Part shown: positions 34,047 through 47,200 of the stretch, piece by piece
Numbering within the stretch: position 1 is the first letter of the stretch
How the letters are laid out: the number at the start of each line of letters is the position of its first letter
NCBI RefSeq assembly: GCF_037975245.1
Contig: NC_092568.1
Span: 1,366,001 to 1,426,000 of the forward strand
Origin: Apostichopus japonicus
Taxonomy: Eukaryota > Echinodermata > Holothuroidea > Aspidochirotida > Stichopodidae
Direction: 5' to 3'
Length of the DNA stretch: 60,000 nucleotides
Notes under the pieces: generated by a model
Databases searched by the model: none
What the model was told of the DNA's origin: nothing
Seen by the model: only the letters and a program-made list of their open reading frames with translations
Translations under genes and position numbers: made by a program

Positions 34047-34842
34047 TGATTGTATGTTCAGAGGTTCGAAACCGGTAAGGAAGGTCATAATATATATATG
34101 ATCGAACCATATGTGGATATTCCCTCCCACTAGATAACGTCAAGTGTCGAATCTAAACATTGTGTTTTCTAAGTTCAGTCTGAGACTTATGCATAGCCTA
34201 CTCTAAGAAAACAAATGCCCGACATCAATCAATGCAAATAAAGAACAAGAAATGCTCCCCTTACCTCTTTTCACGAGAGAAAAAACACACAGTGATTCTT
34301 ATATATCCTCTATTGACAAATCTGATATGAAATGCAAGAAGTAAGGAAATCACTTTTTGCACATGTTGTCACGGTCCAGTATTATGTATTATGAATCAAT
34401 CCTTCTCGCTAAGCCTTGACAGACAAAACCATATTCCGTATAGTACTAGTTAGTGTTCGTGCTAACAGCTAGACAGACACAAAAAACATGTCCCAGTTGT
34501 GTAACAGCAGAAACTATGGTATACGATACACGAGATCGAACAATAGTAAGACCTACCAATCAGCTGATTGCTTAAATATAAAGCATCGCGTGTAAAGACT
34601 TACAAACAAACAAGCAGCTCAAGGTTCACACGACTTTGTAAGACTGTAAGCTTACTACGGTGACTGTTCTACACAGGGGTACGCTAGTATATGCGTTTAT
34701 GGACCGAATCACCTTCAAATATTCCTCAAAAAACACAGTCACGCCGAGGCGCGCAGATCTTCTTTACAACGGTCTACACGCATGCAGCTCTTCAAAATGT
34801 ATGCTTATGTTTGATATAGGTCGGCATCCATTCAGCGCATGC

Positions 34843-34844
<2 letters not shown>
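34047..34844. other. No recognisable feature
   Basis: AT-rich spacer. GGTTCGAAACC at about 34061 resembles a B box but has no A box in front of it. Confidence 0.45.
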
Positions 34845-34882
<38 letters not shown>

Positions 34883-34912
34883 ATATATATGTATATATAC
34901 ATATACATATGC
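34845..34912. repeat. (TA)n / (GTATA)n microsatellite
   Basis: Alternating TA with GTGTGTATA interruptions. Open frames here are artefacts. Confidence 0.93.
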
Positions 34913-37042
34913 ACCTCCTTCGCAACATGCCAGGTCGACAGGTTCCTCCTTCTCTTCCCCAATGGGACAATGTAGCTTCCATATGTGTTTTTTTTTTTTT
35001 TTGCCAGACACCAGCTGCATGGTTGCGCCGCACAGAACATATCTTAACCCCATTGATCTCGGCGCCCAACCCCACGGAGCTCACGGTGGAGATAACGCTA
35101 ACGAAAACATCAGCACAAAGGAAAAGCTAATTCACGGACCAAGTTATCGGGTTACTTATTTTACTTGAAGCAGCATTTTCAATGGCGTTTGGTCGGCAAA
35201 TATATAAAAAAAAACGAACCAACCGAGCTACCGGTATATACTGAGTTACTCTTCGTCCAATTCCCATACGTTTTCTTAAGTCATCAAACGAAATTTCTTG
35301 AGCGAATATTGAACTGAATTCGATCTTTTTTTTTTACATCGCCCAGACACTTTTTCATATCATGCCTTTAGTGTGTATCTCTCGCATAATAGTCAAATTG
35401 AAAAAAAACACAAAGCAAAAAACAATAATAATAACAAAATAATAATTAAGCTAATTTAAGTGTTTAATTTACAGTTCATTGCTTGAAACAAATTTTGGAA
35501 AACATTTATAGGATCATAACTTTATGCAGAATTTTAGTGGTGATATGCTAAAGTCCAACACAAGAGAATAAAAGGTTAAGTGCTATAATGTTTCTATACA
35601 GCTTATCCGATTTTCATGATATCCACCTTTAAAATATGCTCCATCTCTGGAAATGATCCCTTCAGACTAAATTGATGATGACGTCAACTCGAAAGTTACT
35701 GTTAATGATATGCCGTTGTTTTATTACTTCCATAACTCAACCAAAAACATGATCATTTCAATTCAAACGAGCACCCAATTGGATGGTATACAACATAATT
35801 TGCCATTGATATATTGATAATGCATTGAAAACAGGTTATTTGAGGTCATACAACTCTTAGGTTTTCTTATTGAGGGTTTTGTTAAACTGATCATATACAT
35901 ATTCTCTGTCAGACTAAGTATTGTCCTGACCAACCACTTTCATTGGTTCAAAACCTCGGATGGTCATTCCAACAAGTTCAAAGTGTTATAGAAATACATC
36001 CCGGAGTGATAGCAGAGTTTTTAACGGTTTAAGCATACCAATAGAAAATATAACATACCCTAAAACATATGTTAAGCTAATTGAATTATTTCTGTATATT
36101 ATCGATAATTATCGCAGCAAATCACCTAATTATAGATCTAATATGCTACAGAATACCCCATTTGGACGTCTAAAATTGTAGTTATTTCGAAGAAAGGGAG
36201 ATAAGGGCGTGGGGGGGGGGGTGTGCGGGGGTAAACGTTGTGACCACCATAGCTAAGTCTACTTCCATGAGAGGGTATCATTTTGATAATAAATGTATTG
36301 ATATTAGTGAAGGTCAAAATTCATCAAAGGGTCAACAGTGTCTGCAGAACTCATATAAACTAAACTTTTTTTCATGATTTCTATTAAGTATAAAATTGGC
36401 TCATACTCTGTTACGAGGAAGGCAATCATCAAACCTCAATCAAGTTTTGTATTCTGGTTTAAAGATATTACAAGTAATTATAAGTAATAACAGCCATTTG
36501 ACTTTTCAAGCTTATATCAAACTTTTATCATTGCTCATTTCAATAAAAACAAATTTCATTTGTCTTTATGTCTCTTTATGTCCTCAAAACAAATGTCTAC
36601 AACTTTCTAACATTGAAACAAACTTTGTCTGCTAAGAAGGAGAATAAGGCAAGGGAAAGGGAGATAGGAGGAAAGGATATGACACCGTTATCCCGCCTAT
36701 GTCTTTTATTTTCCACACAAACAATTAGATAAACTGCTCAGACATTTTGTCAATCAAAACATATTTCTCAAATAGAAGCTTAGCTGACCTTCTGCAGCGG
36801 TGCTGCTCCTGTTTTCATTATCATTCGACTTATAGTATACTGAGACTATGATCAAATTACATCACGTAATATTTCTATCTAATATTGAGATATTAATATT
36901 CACTTTCTTTCAAGTTATCGACAATTTACGGTCCTCACAGGTCACCGATTTAGCACGTAACATTCATCGGTTGACAAATTTTACCTGTCATCACATTATC
37001 GGCGGTATATATACACACATACATATAACATAAATCGTAGAC
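34913..37042. other. Long stretch without recognised genes
   Basis: AT-rich. Poly-T at 34988-35003 and poly-G at about 36210-36219. No coding or transposon signal recognised. Confidence 0.5.
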
Positions 37043-37150
37043 TCAGTGGCGTAACCAAACTTTTTCATCGTGGGGGGGGGGGGGGGCTGAGAGGGGCAAA
37101 GAGTTGGAGTGAGGGGGTGTTTCGCGCCCGACCAATTCGGTCGTTTTAGG
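37043..37150 (+). repeat. Left-end fragment of a CAGTGGCG-type element
   Basis: Starts CAGTGGCGTAACC, like the left end of the complete element at 32954, and continues into a 16-base poly-G tract and GAGGGGGTGTTTCGCGCCC. No right end was seen. Confidence 0.55.
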
Positions 37151-37189
37151 TACTTTTGCAATATGCCACATTCCCAATCACTTTAAACC

Positions 37190-37472
37190 ATGTTATGGGT
37201 ACTGAGCTTTGTATATGGTGTTACTGCATGTTTAAAATGTCTTATGTTTTCATATTCTTACAATTGTTTGATACTGTACGTTTAGGTTTCATATTTTAAT
37301 GTTTGTATCTCATATCCTGTTTTAAAATGTCTTATGTTTTCATATTCTTACAATTGTTTGATACTGTTCGTTTTAGGTTTTTATATTTTAATGTTTGTAC
37401 CTCATATCCTGTTTCATACGAGCATGCAATTACCCTCGTGGTTTAATAAAGTTTATCTAATCTAATCTAAAA
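37190..37472 (+). mobile_element. LINE 3' end with (TCTAA)n tail
   Basis: A segment of about 90 bases (TTAAAATGTCTTATGTTTTC ... CTCATATCCTGTT) is present twice in tandem from about 37230. Then come a polyadenylation-like AATAAA and TTTATCTAATCTAATCTAA. A short-unit tail after a repeated 3' untranslated region is typical of 5'-truncated LINE copies. No coding part remains. Confidence 0.65.
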
Positions 37473-38204
37473 AAGTTAATGTCTGGGCAACTTTTTAAGT
37501 TAATTTCAAACATATGTATCTATATAGTAAGGAACAGTCAGTCGGATGACATGTAACTGTACATCACCGTGTGTACTGGGTGACCGGGTCCCATCAGTAT
37601 AGAATGCTACAAAGGTCAACAGTATATGAATATGATTGTCCCTTTTGGCGTTTCATACATTATTATCACATGGCCTGCGGTTGACACAGCCTACCCCTTT
37701 CATCACACACTAAAACACACCGCGGAGAATATAAGGGATAATATGAAAAAAGAAATTCTCGGAAATGGACGGTGCTTAGTTGAGTGAATTACAAAATAAT
37801 TACCGAGACCAAAATTCACATGAATGAGTGAACCTTTAGTTAATACGACTAAGACCCTGAAGATTATCCGGACTTAAAAGCTGCTACATAACAATGTGCC
37901 CAAGAAGCATTAAATCTCTCTAAGATGCAATTGGGACGATTTGTTTGGTGGTGACATTTCGTCATAGAAAGTGCACCTTTCTTTCGCATATCCCACATTA
38001 TCAGTTGTACTAAAATCGATATATCGGTTCACAAAATGCTGTAGGTATTGACCCCGGATATGCTAGAAAGTCAAAAAATGGTCACTCGTGCTCCACTAAG
38101 AGCATCAAGCATTGTCACTGCCACTTCCAAAGTAGCATTACCTTTTTCAGACATTGAATTATCTAATTGAGCACTATACTCGATTTCTGTGAATATTACA
38201 GGAA
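37473..38204. other. No gene; contains the second copy of the 19392 dispersed repeat
   Basis: The repeat copy is at about 38030-38095 on the plus strand. Otherwise no feature. Confidence 0.5.
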
Positions 38205-38640
38205 CATATAGGCTACTCACAAAGACAGCATATACGTTACAACAACAGCAACGTATATGCTACCACATATACAACATATACCCTATCACAAGGACAACAT
38301 ATAGGCTACCACGTAGATAACACATAGGATACAACAAGAAAATATATAGGCTATCACAAATACAACATAGGCCTATATGCTACCACATAGACAACATAAA
38401 GGATACTTCAAAGACAACATGTACGTTACCACAAAAACATCGTGCGTATATGCTACCACATAGACAACATATAATCTATCACAAATACAACATAGGCCTT
38501 TAGGCTACCACATAGACAACGTATATGCTATGACATAGACAACATATAATCTATCACAAATACAACATAGGCCTTTAGGCTACCACATAGACAGCGTATA
38601 AGTTACAACAACAACATACATGCTATCAAGTTAGATACGC
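38205..38640. repeat. Minisatellite, CTACCACATAGACAACATATA-type unit, with an internal higher-order duplication
   Basis: Units of about 25-30 bases alternate between GGCTACCACATAGACAAC and CTATCACAAATACAACAT forms. A block of about 90 bases containing ACAACATATAATCTATCACA and AACATAGGCCTTTAGGCTAC is repeated almost exactly near 38465 and 38540. Confidence 0.9.
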
Positions 38641-41600
38641 ATTTGGGTTTCACACAGTGATTTAGGCCTATACATTTAAGGCGGTTATGACCTCTCAAGC
38701 ACTACAAAAGGTGTCGATAGGGATAAACCAGTGGCGATACCAATTCCTCAGTCACCTCCAAACCCCACCCGCCCCTCCCCACCCTCCCTCTTGTTTGTAT
38801 AATGATTCAAAATCATAAGTTAATGGGAAATGTATGGACCTCAAATTCACCGTTCAAAGCCTCCCCTCAATGCGTTCGTATATATTTCGCTGTGGGAAAT
38901 TATTTGTTTTCCGAAATAATACCTGGCTAATGTCATTTCGTGTTGTTTATACTGGAATATACCTTTTGCCATTAGCAAATATATAATAGACTTTACCTTT
39001 GCTTAATGGAATACATCCTTTGATGTGGTTTCCTACCACGAAAGAATCAATTTTGCGTTTCCAAAGCAGTTTACGAGCAAACAGTAATTGTATTATTGTT
39101 TTTCAGTATTAAAGTGCACTGACTCACAAATTTCAAGAAATCTATTACGAAATTGCTCATGCGTGTCTGTAAGAATAAATCCAATTGTTTGATACGATGT
39201 GCATACAACAAACATGTTCTCGTGTAACAGGTTATTTGAACGCTTTACCTTGCTAGTTCCTCTTTGTTTTGTTGTGTTGTTGCTGCTGTTTATTAAACCT
39301 AATCGTAGCCTAATTGCCAAGTGACTTGGAAATGTACAAATCTATTCTACAAATAGAATGTGCATTCAAGCACTCCAGGTTAGTCACGATAACCAACTTA
39401 CATTTACCTTACCAGACATCGTTCTCTGCACCCTCAACCACCGGCGACGCCGCATCACCACCCCCCCCCTCCATGTAACCCCATATAATTCATATAAATG
39501 TATTCTCTGAAGCACTATAGATGCATAGCTAAAGGTAGCAATATAGTCTTGATATGTTATATCTCCCCCCCCCCCTCATAAAAATTGGAGTGCTATTCAA
39601 TTAATAGCTTTGCTTAGTATCCGAATAACCGTGCACATAATATTGGTGTGTATTCATGCTTCTATAGCTAAGTGTATATGATATTAGTGTGTTTGAACAA
39701 AATATGTTAGTATTCATATAAAGAGGACAGGAATATTATTTTAATTTGCCAACTCGATACTGTTATACGTCTTACCAACCGTGGATTGGACTATCTTCTG
39801 AAAATTACATTTTCTACAACGTAAAGAGTGTATATACTTTGCATATGGGAGTGCATTTTGAAATGTTATTGTATCTTCACTTGAAAATCGACAAATCACT
39901 TTTGGGTGACATCCATAGAAAGTTGTAATACATTTGTACGGATTTTTTTTTTTTGGTGCGGCATTAATACGCTTCCGTACATTGGAGGTCATACAACATA
40001 TTATTTTCAATCGAGATTGATTTTACGTCTTTTTGTTAGACTAAGTAGTCCAGAGTCACTTTCATTGAGGAGCGTCAGCTGTTCAAAGGGCATTTCTCAT
40101 TTCAAAGAGATACAGCCTGGACCAATAGCAGTAGTTTCATCTGCCTAATGTCAACCTGTAAATCAGTTAATTATAGCTTAACGTCCTGATTTACATATGC
40201 ATCGTTGTTTTATCATTTTACTTTCTTCGCGTCAGTCAGCTGAATATGTAGTTGTGACGGGTCACTAACGTGACCCAAGTGGCGGATCCCTTTTTTTCCC
40301 ATTGGAACAGAAGAATGAGAACAAACTCACAAATAATTATTTCCGTGTTATTAGATATGAAATAAGTTTGACTACAACATACTGAAACGAACGTTATTGA
40401 ATAAGCATCTATATATGAACATACGAACTGAATTTTGCAGCACAGTCAGCAAGACTTGACATGCTGACGTGGAGAGTTGCATGCACTGGATAATTAAAAA
40501 AATGTTGAAAATAAACAACAAAAGAAGGGTTAATTGGTAAGTTATATTGAGTTGTTGAAACGAAACCAAATACTGTAAGCTGTGTTACCAACTTGCACAG
40601 AGGATCATTTTTGTCGGGATATTTTGAGCCTGATTTGGCGATTTGCTTCATTCAAATCAAGTTACAAGTCCGAGTACTACGAAGTTTGTGCCCCACCCCC
40701 CTCGCCCCCTCGTCCCCGCCCCCTTACTGTCCTCCACATATGGACTTGACTTCGGTCGCCGACTAAAGAAGAAGCGGATTATGTAAAGGAAAGGTAAGCA
40801 TTTCATTAATTAACACTTTACATACCGACTAAACTGATACGACTGGATGACAACAAACGCATACAAACATAAAGATACGTACCTTTGCATGACCTCTGAG
40901 TTTCGAATGCAACGATTGAGTGTCCAATACAATAATGACATTAATTTCTTGTCTTTTCGAACGGCTTGTCACCTTAAAAATGTCTTTCTTCATGCGCCGA
41001 TGTTGTGCTTTCCAATGTTTTCGTATAGAACGGATAGAACAGCGGAATCCGGTGTAAGAGTTTTTAAATATAGCCTAAATATTCGCCTATTTCTTTTCGT
41101 CGATCCGAGAGAAATTGCAATTTTTATCTAAATAAGACGTATGCCTATACGTCATAACATACCCATCATACACTTACGTAATACTCCGGGTCGAGTTCCC
41201 AACTACAGACAGAATTACCACCAAGTCTGAAATCTTTACTTCCATATCTATACTTTAAACTTCATCTTTTCTACTCGCCAGATAAAATTTCAAACTATTT
41301 TCAAGCAAAATGTTATATTTCCGTGTACTCTCGTACTTATTTCGCTCTTCTAGTACCTACATTGTACGAAGCGCATTCCGGCTCAGACGTCTAATTAACG
41401 AAAATCGAAGAAGCGACCACACATAAATTACCAACAGCTACAGATGATGGAACTAACAAACAGTGTGTGAGAGATGCTTAGCCATGGTCGACCGTGATGT
41501 TCGGCGCTTCTCCTCTCAGCATTAGAAGGGTATCCCGACGCTAAGAAAATCCTGTAGTATGAACTTAATCACTACACAGAAATCCACCAAGCCGAGACAT

Positions 41601-43340
41601 TGTTTAGTATGCTGTATTTTTATGACACATCTCATAAGAATTATGAATGTTGAAGGTATGAATATTAAGTATGAATAAGCTGTTCTATTACCGTAAGTTC
41701 GAAATCTCATCATTGTTAATGCAAATGCTTTGAAGTAACGAGTGGTACTACCATTAGAAACTGGTTACAACTCACAAAAGAAATCACTAGATGTATGAGA
41801 ATATGCTTTGAGTATGTTTGGCAAGAGCTTCAACTTTCGAAGCTTCGAAGACCAGTTAAGCAATGCTCGAAGAAATGTAAAATAATTTGAAATCCAACCG
41901 AACAGCACTTGGTATTTTCATCGTTCAGCTGATCCAATAGAAAAAAGAATACGACCTCTGCCCTTATTATAGAGATAAAAACGACCCAAACGGCATGAAG
42001 AGAGAGAAGGGAGCGGGTAGAGGGGGATACTGCCCGAGGTGAATTAAGGGGCCTGGGAGAATTTGGAGGGGCCCAATATAATATGGGATAAAGAATTGTG
42101 TATTATCATATTCATAATATACTGTAAGGAAACACGAAGCGTGCAAAAGAGGGTCTGGTGACATAATTGTTCCAGGATCTTGACTCTCGATGTCTCTGCC
42201 AGTAAAACCGAAGTCCTCCCATACTTGCACTTAGATGGTGGTCGGATGTTCCATGGAAACAAAAAGTAGGAGGCCATAGAACGTCAGGTCAACCCTGGTT
42301 AGATTATGCGATGGCGGTATTGCAGCAAACTTCGACTGAACTTGTGGGAATGGCCGTGACGATGAATTTAAGATTTCCTTTTTTTCGAGAAATGGAATCT
42401 TTTATGCATGAGCGTCGGGATCCAGGTCAGGACCCGGGTAAAATAAGTAATCGTAGCACCTTTATTAACGTCTTCATAAATTCATGGTACATTCATGGGC
42501 GAACTTCAATTTTTTTTGGGGGGGGGGGTGATTGCAAGCACTGACTTGATCCATCCTTACATATACGCCGCCACCCCGCCCCCAACTGACCCGGGCCCCT
42601 AACTGACCTAGGCCCACTAACTGATCCGGGATATTGTGCCCAATCTAAACCTCCCTCTCACCAGACCTGCCTGTAAGTTATGCATTCACGTGCCCTCATG
42701 TGTGGAAGTTTGCAGGTTGCGAAAGTTCATGAACACAAACATGGACTGAAGCACCCAACAGTTTACATGTGAATATCAGATATTCACGACTCCAAGAAGA
42801 CGTTTGATGACAGTGTCCCTAAGCAGATAGTTTGCATGTGAGCAGTAGAAAAGACTTCTGAAATTGATAGGGGTTTAAATTTTGAGGTCCGCAGATACCC
42901 AGTCTGTAGTTGACTGTCATTGACTAACTTTGGTGGATTCAACTTGGAATCCACCTCCTTGTATACCATGTCCCCCCCCCCCCCCATATCATTGACCCCT
43001 GGGGGAAAATATTTACACATTGTAATTACTTAAAATCTTTTCATTTTTGTCAATAGGGACCCTAGTATTGACAGATAGGTATTGAAATGAGGTTTTAATT
43101 TTTTTAATTTTTTTTTATAATTAAGCTAATTAGATATGTAAATATGCAAATGAGGTTATGATACAAACCGTACTTTTTTTGCCCATTTGAAATTATTTTG
43201 ATGAAATTTGCTGGACTTTTGATAGTTTGATGAGTTCAAGACATGTTATTTCATAAGTAAAATATAATTTGATGTTTGAATGTGAGGAATATGACTGATT
43301 TTCCCCCCTCCAAACAAACAAATGTATTCTGTAATACAAT
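38641..43340. other. Long stretch without recognised genes
   Basis: Nearly 4.7 kb with no domain-bearing open frame, no transposon end and only short homopolymers (poly-C at about 39464, 39568 and 42972; poly-G at about 42528). Confidence 0.5.
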
Positions 43341-43580
43341 GGTAGCCACGCGTAACGGTAAGTCTATATATGGGATGGTGACTTCGAAGTTCGGCCACTT
43401 AAGACTTAAAAAACCCCAAAACTAAATCTTCTGGTCTAAATCAACAGAAAATATACTTCATATGGTGGGAGAATTGTGTTTTAGTACGATACACGGCCAA
43501 ACTTTCTTTCCTGCAAACTGTTTTCACGTTGTTTTCCAAGAAAATTCTTCGTGATTGTGGAACTGGTATTTCTTTGCTAG

Positions 43581-43856
43581 AGTATTGCGAAGTTCGGCCA
43601 CGCAACCTACAGTGTGGCGCTGGTAAAAATTGGTGGCGCTGTTGCTCTTTCAGTAATTATAACAGACTTCATAGATCTTCGTCATTTTATTGACAAATAT
43701 GTAAGTAATTTCTTGCTCACGGGTCATTTTGGAGAGAAAATAACTGTAGCTTCGTACTTTTTGGTGAAATTTGGCTCTTCCTGTAGGTTTTCATGGTGAA
43801 AATCGTGTATTTCTTAGGGTGCCCGAACTTCGCAGTATGGCGAACTTCGCAATACT
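43581..43856. repeat. Inverted repeat, perfect 16-bp arms
   Basis: AGTATTGCGAAGTTCG at 43581-43596 is exactly complementary to 43841-43856. More GAAGTTCGGCCAC-like words occur at 43386 and, inverted, at 43823. This may be a small foldback element, but no clear target duplication was found. Confidence 0.75.
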
Positions 43857-44065
43857 GACTATACCAATTGCGCTACATACACAATACATAGTGTGCAACT
43901 ATGCGGCTTACCGTATCAGAATTTCATCGTCAGAATCTTCTTCTCCAACGGCTGGATGTTCAAATTGCCCATAAAAAGAAGGTCTAACGCCTCTTAGAAG
44001 TATTTAGCCATGATAATATGTGCTAAATAGTTACCGTTTCAATTACGTGAGTGAATCGGGCTGAA

Positions 44066-44152
44066 GTTGGCGAACAATAACAGCGACCAATAGCAGCGAA
44101 CGTTAAGCATTACCAGCGACCATTACCAGCGAACAATAAGAGCGAACACTAA
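44066..44152. repeat. Short tandem repeat (CAGCGAACAATAA-type)
   Basis: Units of about 11-16 bases such as CAGCGACCAATAG, CAGCGAACGTTAAG and CAGCGAACAATAAG follow each other. Confidence 0.75.
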
Positions 44153-44233
44153 GGGGAAAATGATACTACGGAGAAGTTTAAGGGCAATTCCAATGTTACA
44201 AGGGGAAAAGTAAAGCTTTAAAAACTAAACTAA

Positions 44234-47200
44234 TTGACACACTTATTTAACAGAGTCATGGGTGTGTTATCAGACAATAAAAGTTTTCAAATTGTGCAAG
44301 TAATAGCTGGCAACCCTCTCTATCACCCCATCAAAACCACCTTGAGAAAAGATGTCATCAGAGAGGGCGATAATAACGCCAAAACTCAACGCGAAGTCTC
44401 ATCTACCGTTTATATACGGGTTTTCAACACGATTTTTGGCTAACAAATCAAATCTGTAACTCAGTATCATTGGGGTCCCCAAAGTAGCTGACGTTACCCA
44501 CTATCACCCCATGCCAACAAACCTCGGGGGACGGTATCATTTAAGGTGTTATTAACACCCAAACTCGACGCAAAGTCGCATTTACAGTTTATATACGGTT
44601 TTTCAACACGATTTTTGGATAACAAATCAAATCTGTAACTCAGTATCATTGGGGTCCCCATGGTAGCTGACGTCACCCTCTATCACCCCATACCAACAAA
44701 CCTCGGGGGACGGTATCATTTATGGTGTTATTAACACCCAAACTCGACGCAAAGTCTCATTTACAGTTTATATACGGTTTTTCAACACGATTTTTGGCTA
44801 ACAAATCAAATCTGTAACTCAGTATCATTGGGGTCCCCAAAGTAGCTGACGTCACCTTCTAACACCCCATGTCATCAAACCTCGGGGGACGGTATCATTT
44901 AAGGTGTTAGTAACACCCAAACTCGACGAAAAGTCGCATTTACAGTTTATATACGGTTTTTCAACACGATTTTTGGCTAACAAATCAAATCTGTAACTCA
45001 GTATCATTGGGGTCCCCATGGTAGCTGACGTCACCAGCTATCACCCCATACCAACAAACCTCGGGGGACGGTATCATTTATGGTGTTATTAACACCCAAA
45101 CTCGACGCAAAGTCTTATTTACAGTTTATATACGGTTTTTCAACACGATTTTTGGCTAACAAATCAAATCTGTAACTCAGTATCATTGGGGTCCCCAAAG
45201 TAGCTGACGTCACCAGCTATCACCCCATACCAACAAACCTCGGGGGACGGTATCATTTAAGGTGTTATTAACACCCAAACTCGACGAAAAGTCGCATTTA
45301 CAGTTTATATACGGTTTTTCAACACGATTTTTGGCTAACAAATCAAATCTGTAACTCAGTATCATTGAGGTCCCCATGGTAGCTGACGTCACCAGCTATC
45401 ACCCCATACCAACAAACCTCGGGGGACGGTATCATTTAAGGTGTTATTAACACCCAAACTCGACGCAAAGTCGCATTTACAGTTTATATACGGTTTTTCA
45501 ACACGATTTTTGGCTAACAAATCAAATCTGTAACTCAGTATCATTGAGGTCCCCATGGTAGCTGACGTCACCCTCTATCACCTCATGTCAACAAACCTCG
45601 GGGGACGGTATCATTTATGGTGTTATTAACACCCATACTCGACGCAAAGTCGCATTTACAGTTTATATACGGTTTTTCAACACGATTTTTGGCTAACAAA
45701 TCAAATCTGTAACTCAGTATCATTGGGGTCCCCAAAGTAGCTGACGTCACCTTCTATCACCCCATGCCATCAAACCTCGGGGGACGGTATCATTTAAGGT
45801 GTTAGTAACACCCAAACTCGACGAAAAGTCGCATTTACAGTTTATATACGGTTTTTCAACACGATTTTTGGCTAACAAATCAAATCTGTAACTCAGTATC
45901 ATTGGGATCCCCATGGTAGCTGACGTCACCAGCTATCACCCCATACCAACAAACCTCGGGGGACGGTATCATTTAAGGTGTTATTAACACCCAAACTCGA
46001 CGAAAAAGTCGCATTTACAGTTTATATACGGTTTTTCAACACGATTTTTGGCTAACAAATCAAATCTGTAACTCAGTATCATTTGGATCCCCAAAGTAGC
46101 TGACGTCACCAGCTATCACCCCATACCAACAAACCTCGGGGGACGGTATCATTTAAGGTGTTATTAACACCCAAACTCGACGCAAAGTCTCATTTACAGT
46201 TTAAATACGGTTTTTCAACACGATTTTTGGCTAACAAATCCAATCTGTAACTCAGTATCATTGGGGTCCCCATGGTAGCTGACGTCACCAGCTATCACCC
46301 CATACCAACAAACCTCGGGGGACGGTATCATTTAGGGTGTTATTAACACCCAAACTCGACGAAAAGTATCATCTACAGTTTAAATACGGTTTTTCAACAC
46401 GAATTTTGGCTAACAAATCCAATCTGTAACTCAGTATCATTGGGGTCCCCATGGTAGCTGACGTCACCAGTTATCACCCCATACCAACAAACCTCGGGGG
46501 ACGGTATCATTTAAGGTGTTATTAACACCCAAACTCGACGAAAAGTCGCATTTACAGTTTATATACGGTTTTTCAACACGATTTTTGGCTAACAAATCAA
46601 ATCTGTAACTCAGTATCATTGGGGTCCCCATGGTAGCTAACGTCACCAGCTATCACCCCATACCAACAAACCTCGGGGGACGGTATCATTTATGATGTTA
46701 TTAACACCCAAACTCGACGCAAAGTCTCATTTACAGTTTATATACGGTTTTTCAACACGATTTTTGGCTAACAAATCCAATCTGTAACTCAGTATCATTG
46801 GGGTCCCCATGGTAGCTGACGTCACCAGCTATCACCCCATACCAACAAACCTCGGGGGACGGTATCATTTAGGGTGTTATTAACACCCAAACTCGACGAA
46901 AAGTCTCATTTACAGTTTAAATGAGGTTTTTCAACACGATTTTTGGCTAACAAATCAAATCTGTAACTCAGTATCATTGGGGTCCCCATGGTAGCTGACG
47001 TCACCCTCTATCACCCGATGTCAACAAACCTCGGGGGACGGTATCATTTATGGTGTTATTAACACCCAAACTCGACGAAAAGTCGCATTTACAGTTTATA
47101 TACGGTTTTTCAACACGATTTTTGGCTAACAAATCAAATCTGTAACTCAGTATCATTAGGGTCCCCATGGTAGCTGACGTCACCAGCTATCACCCCATAC

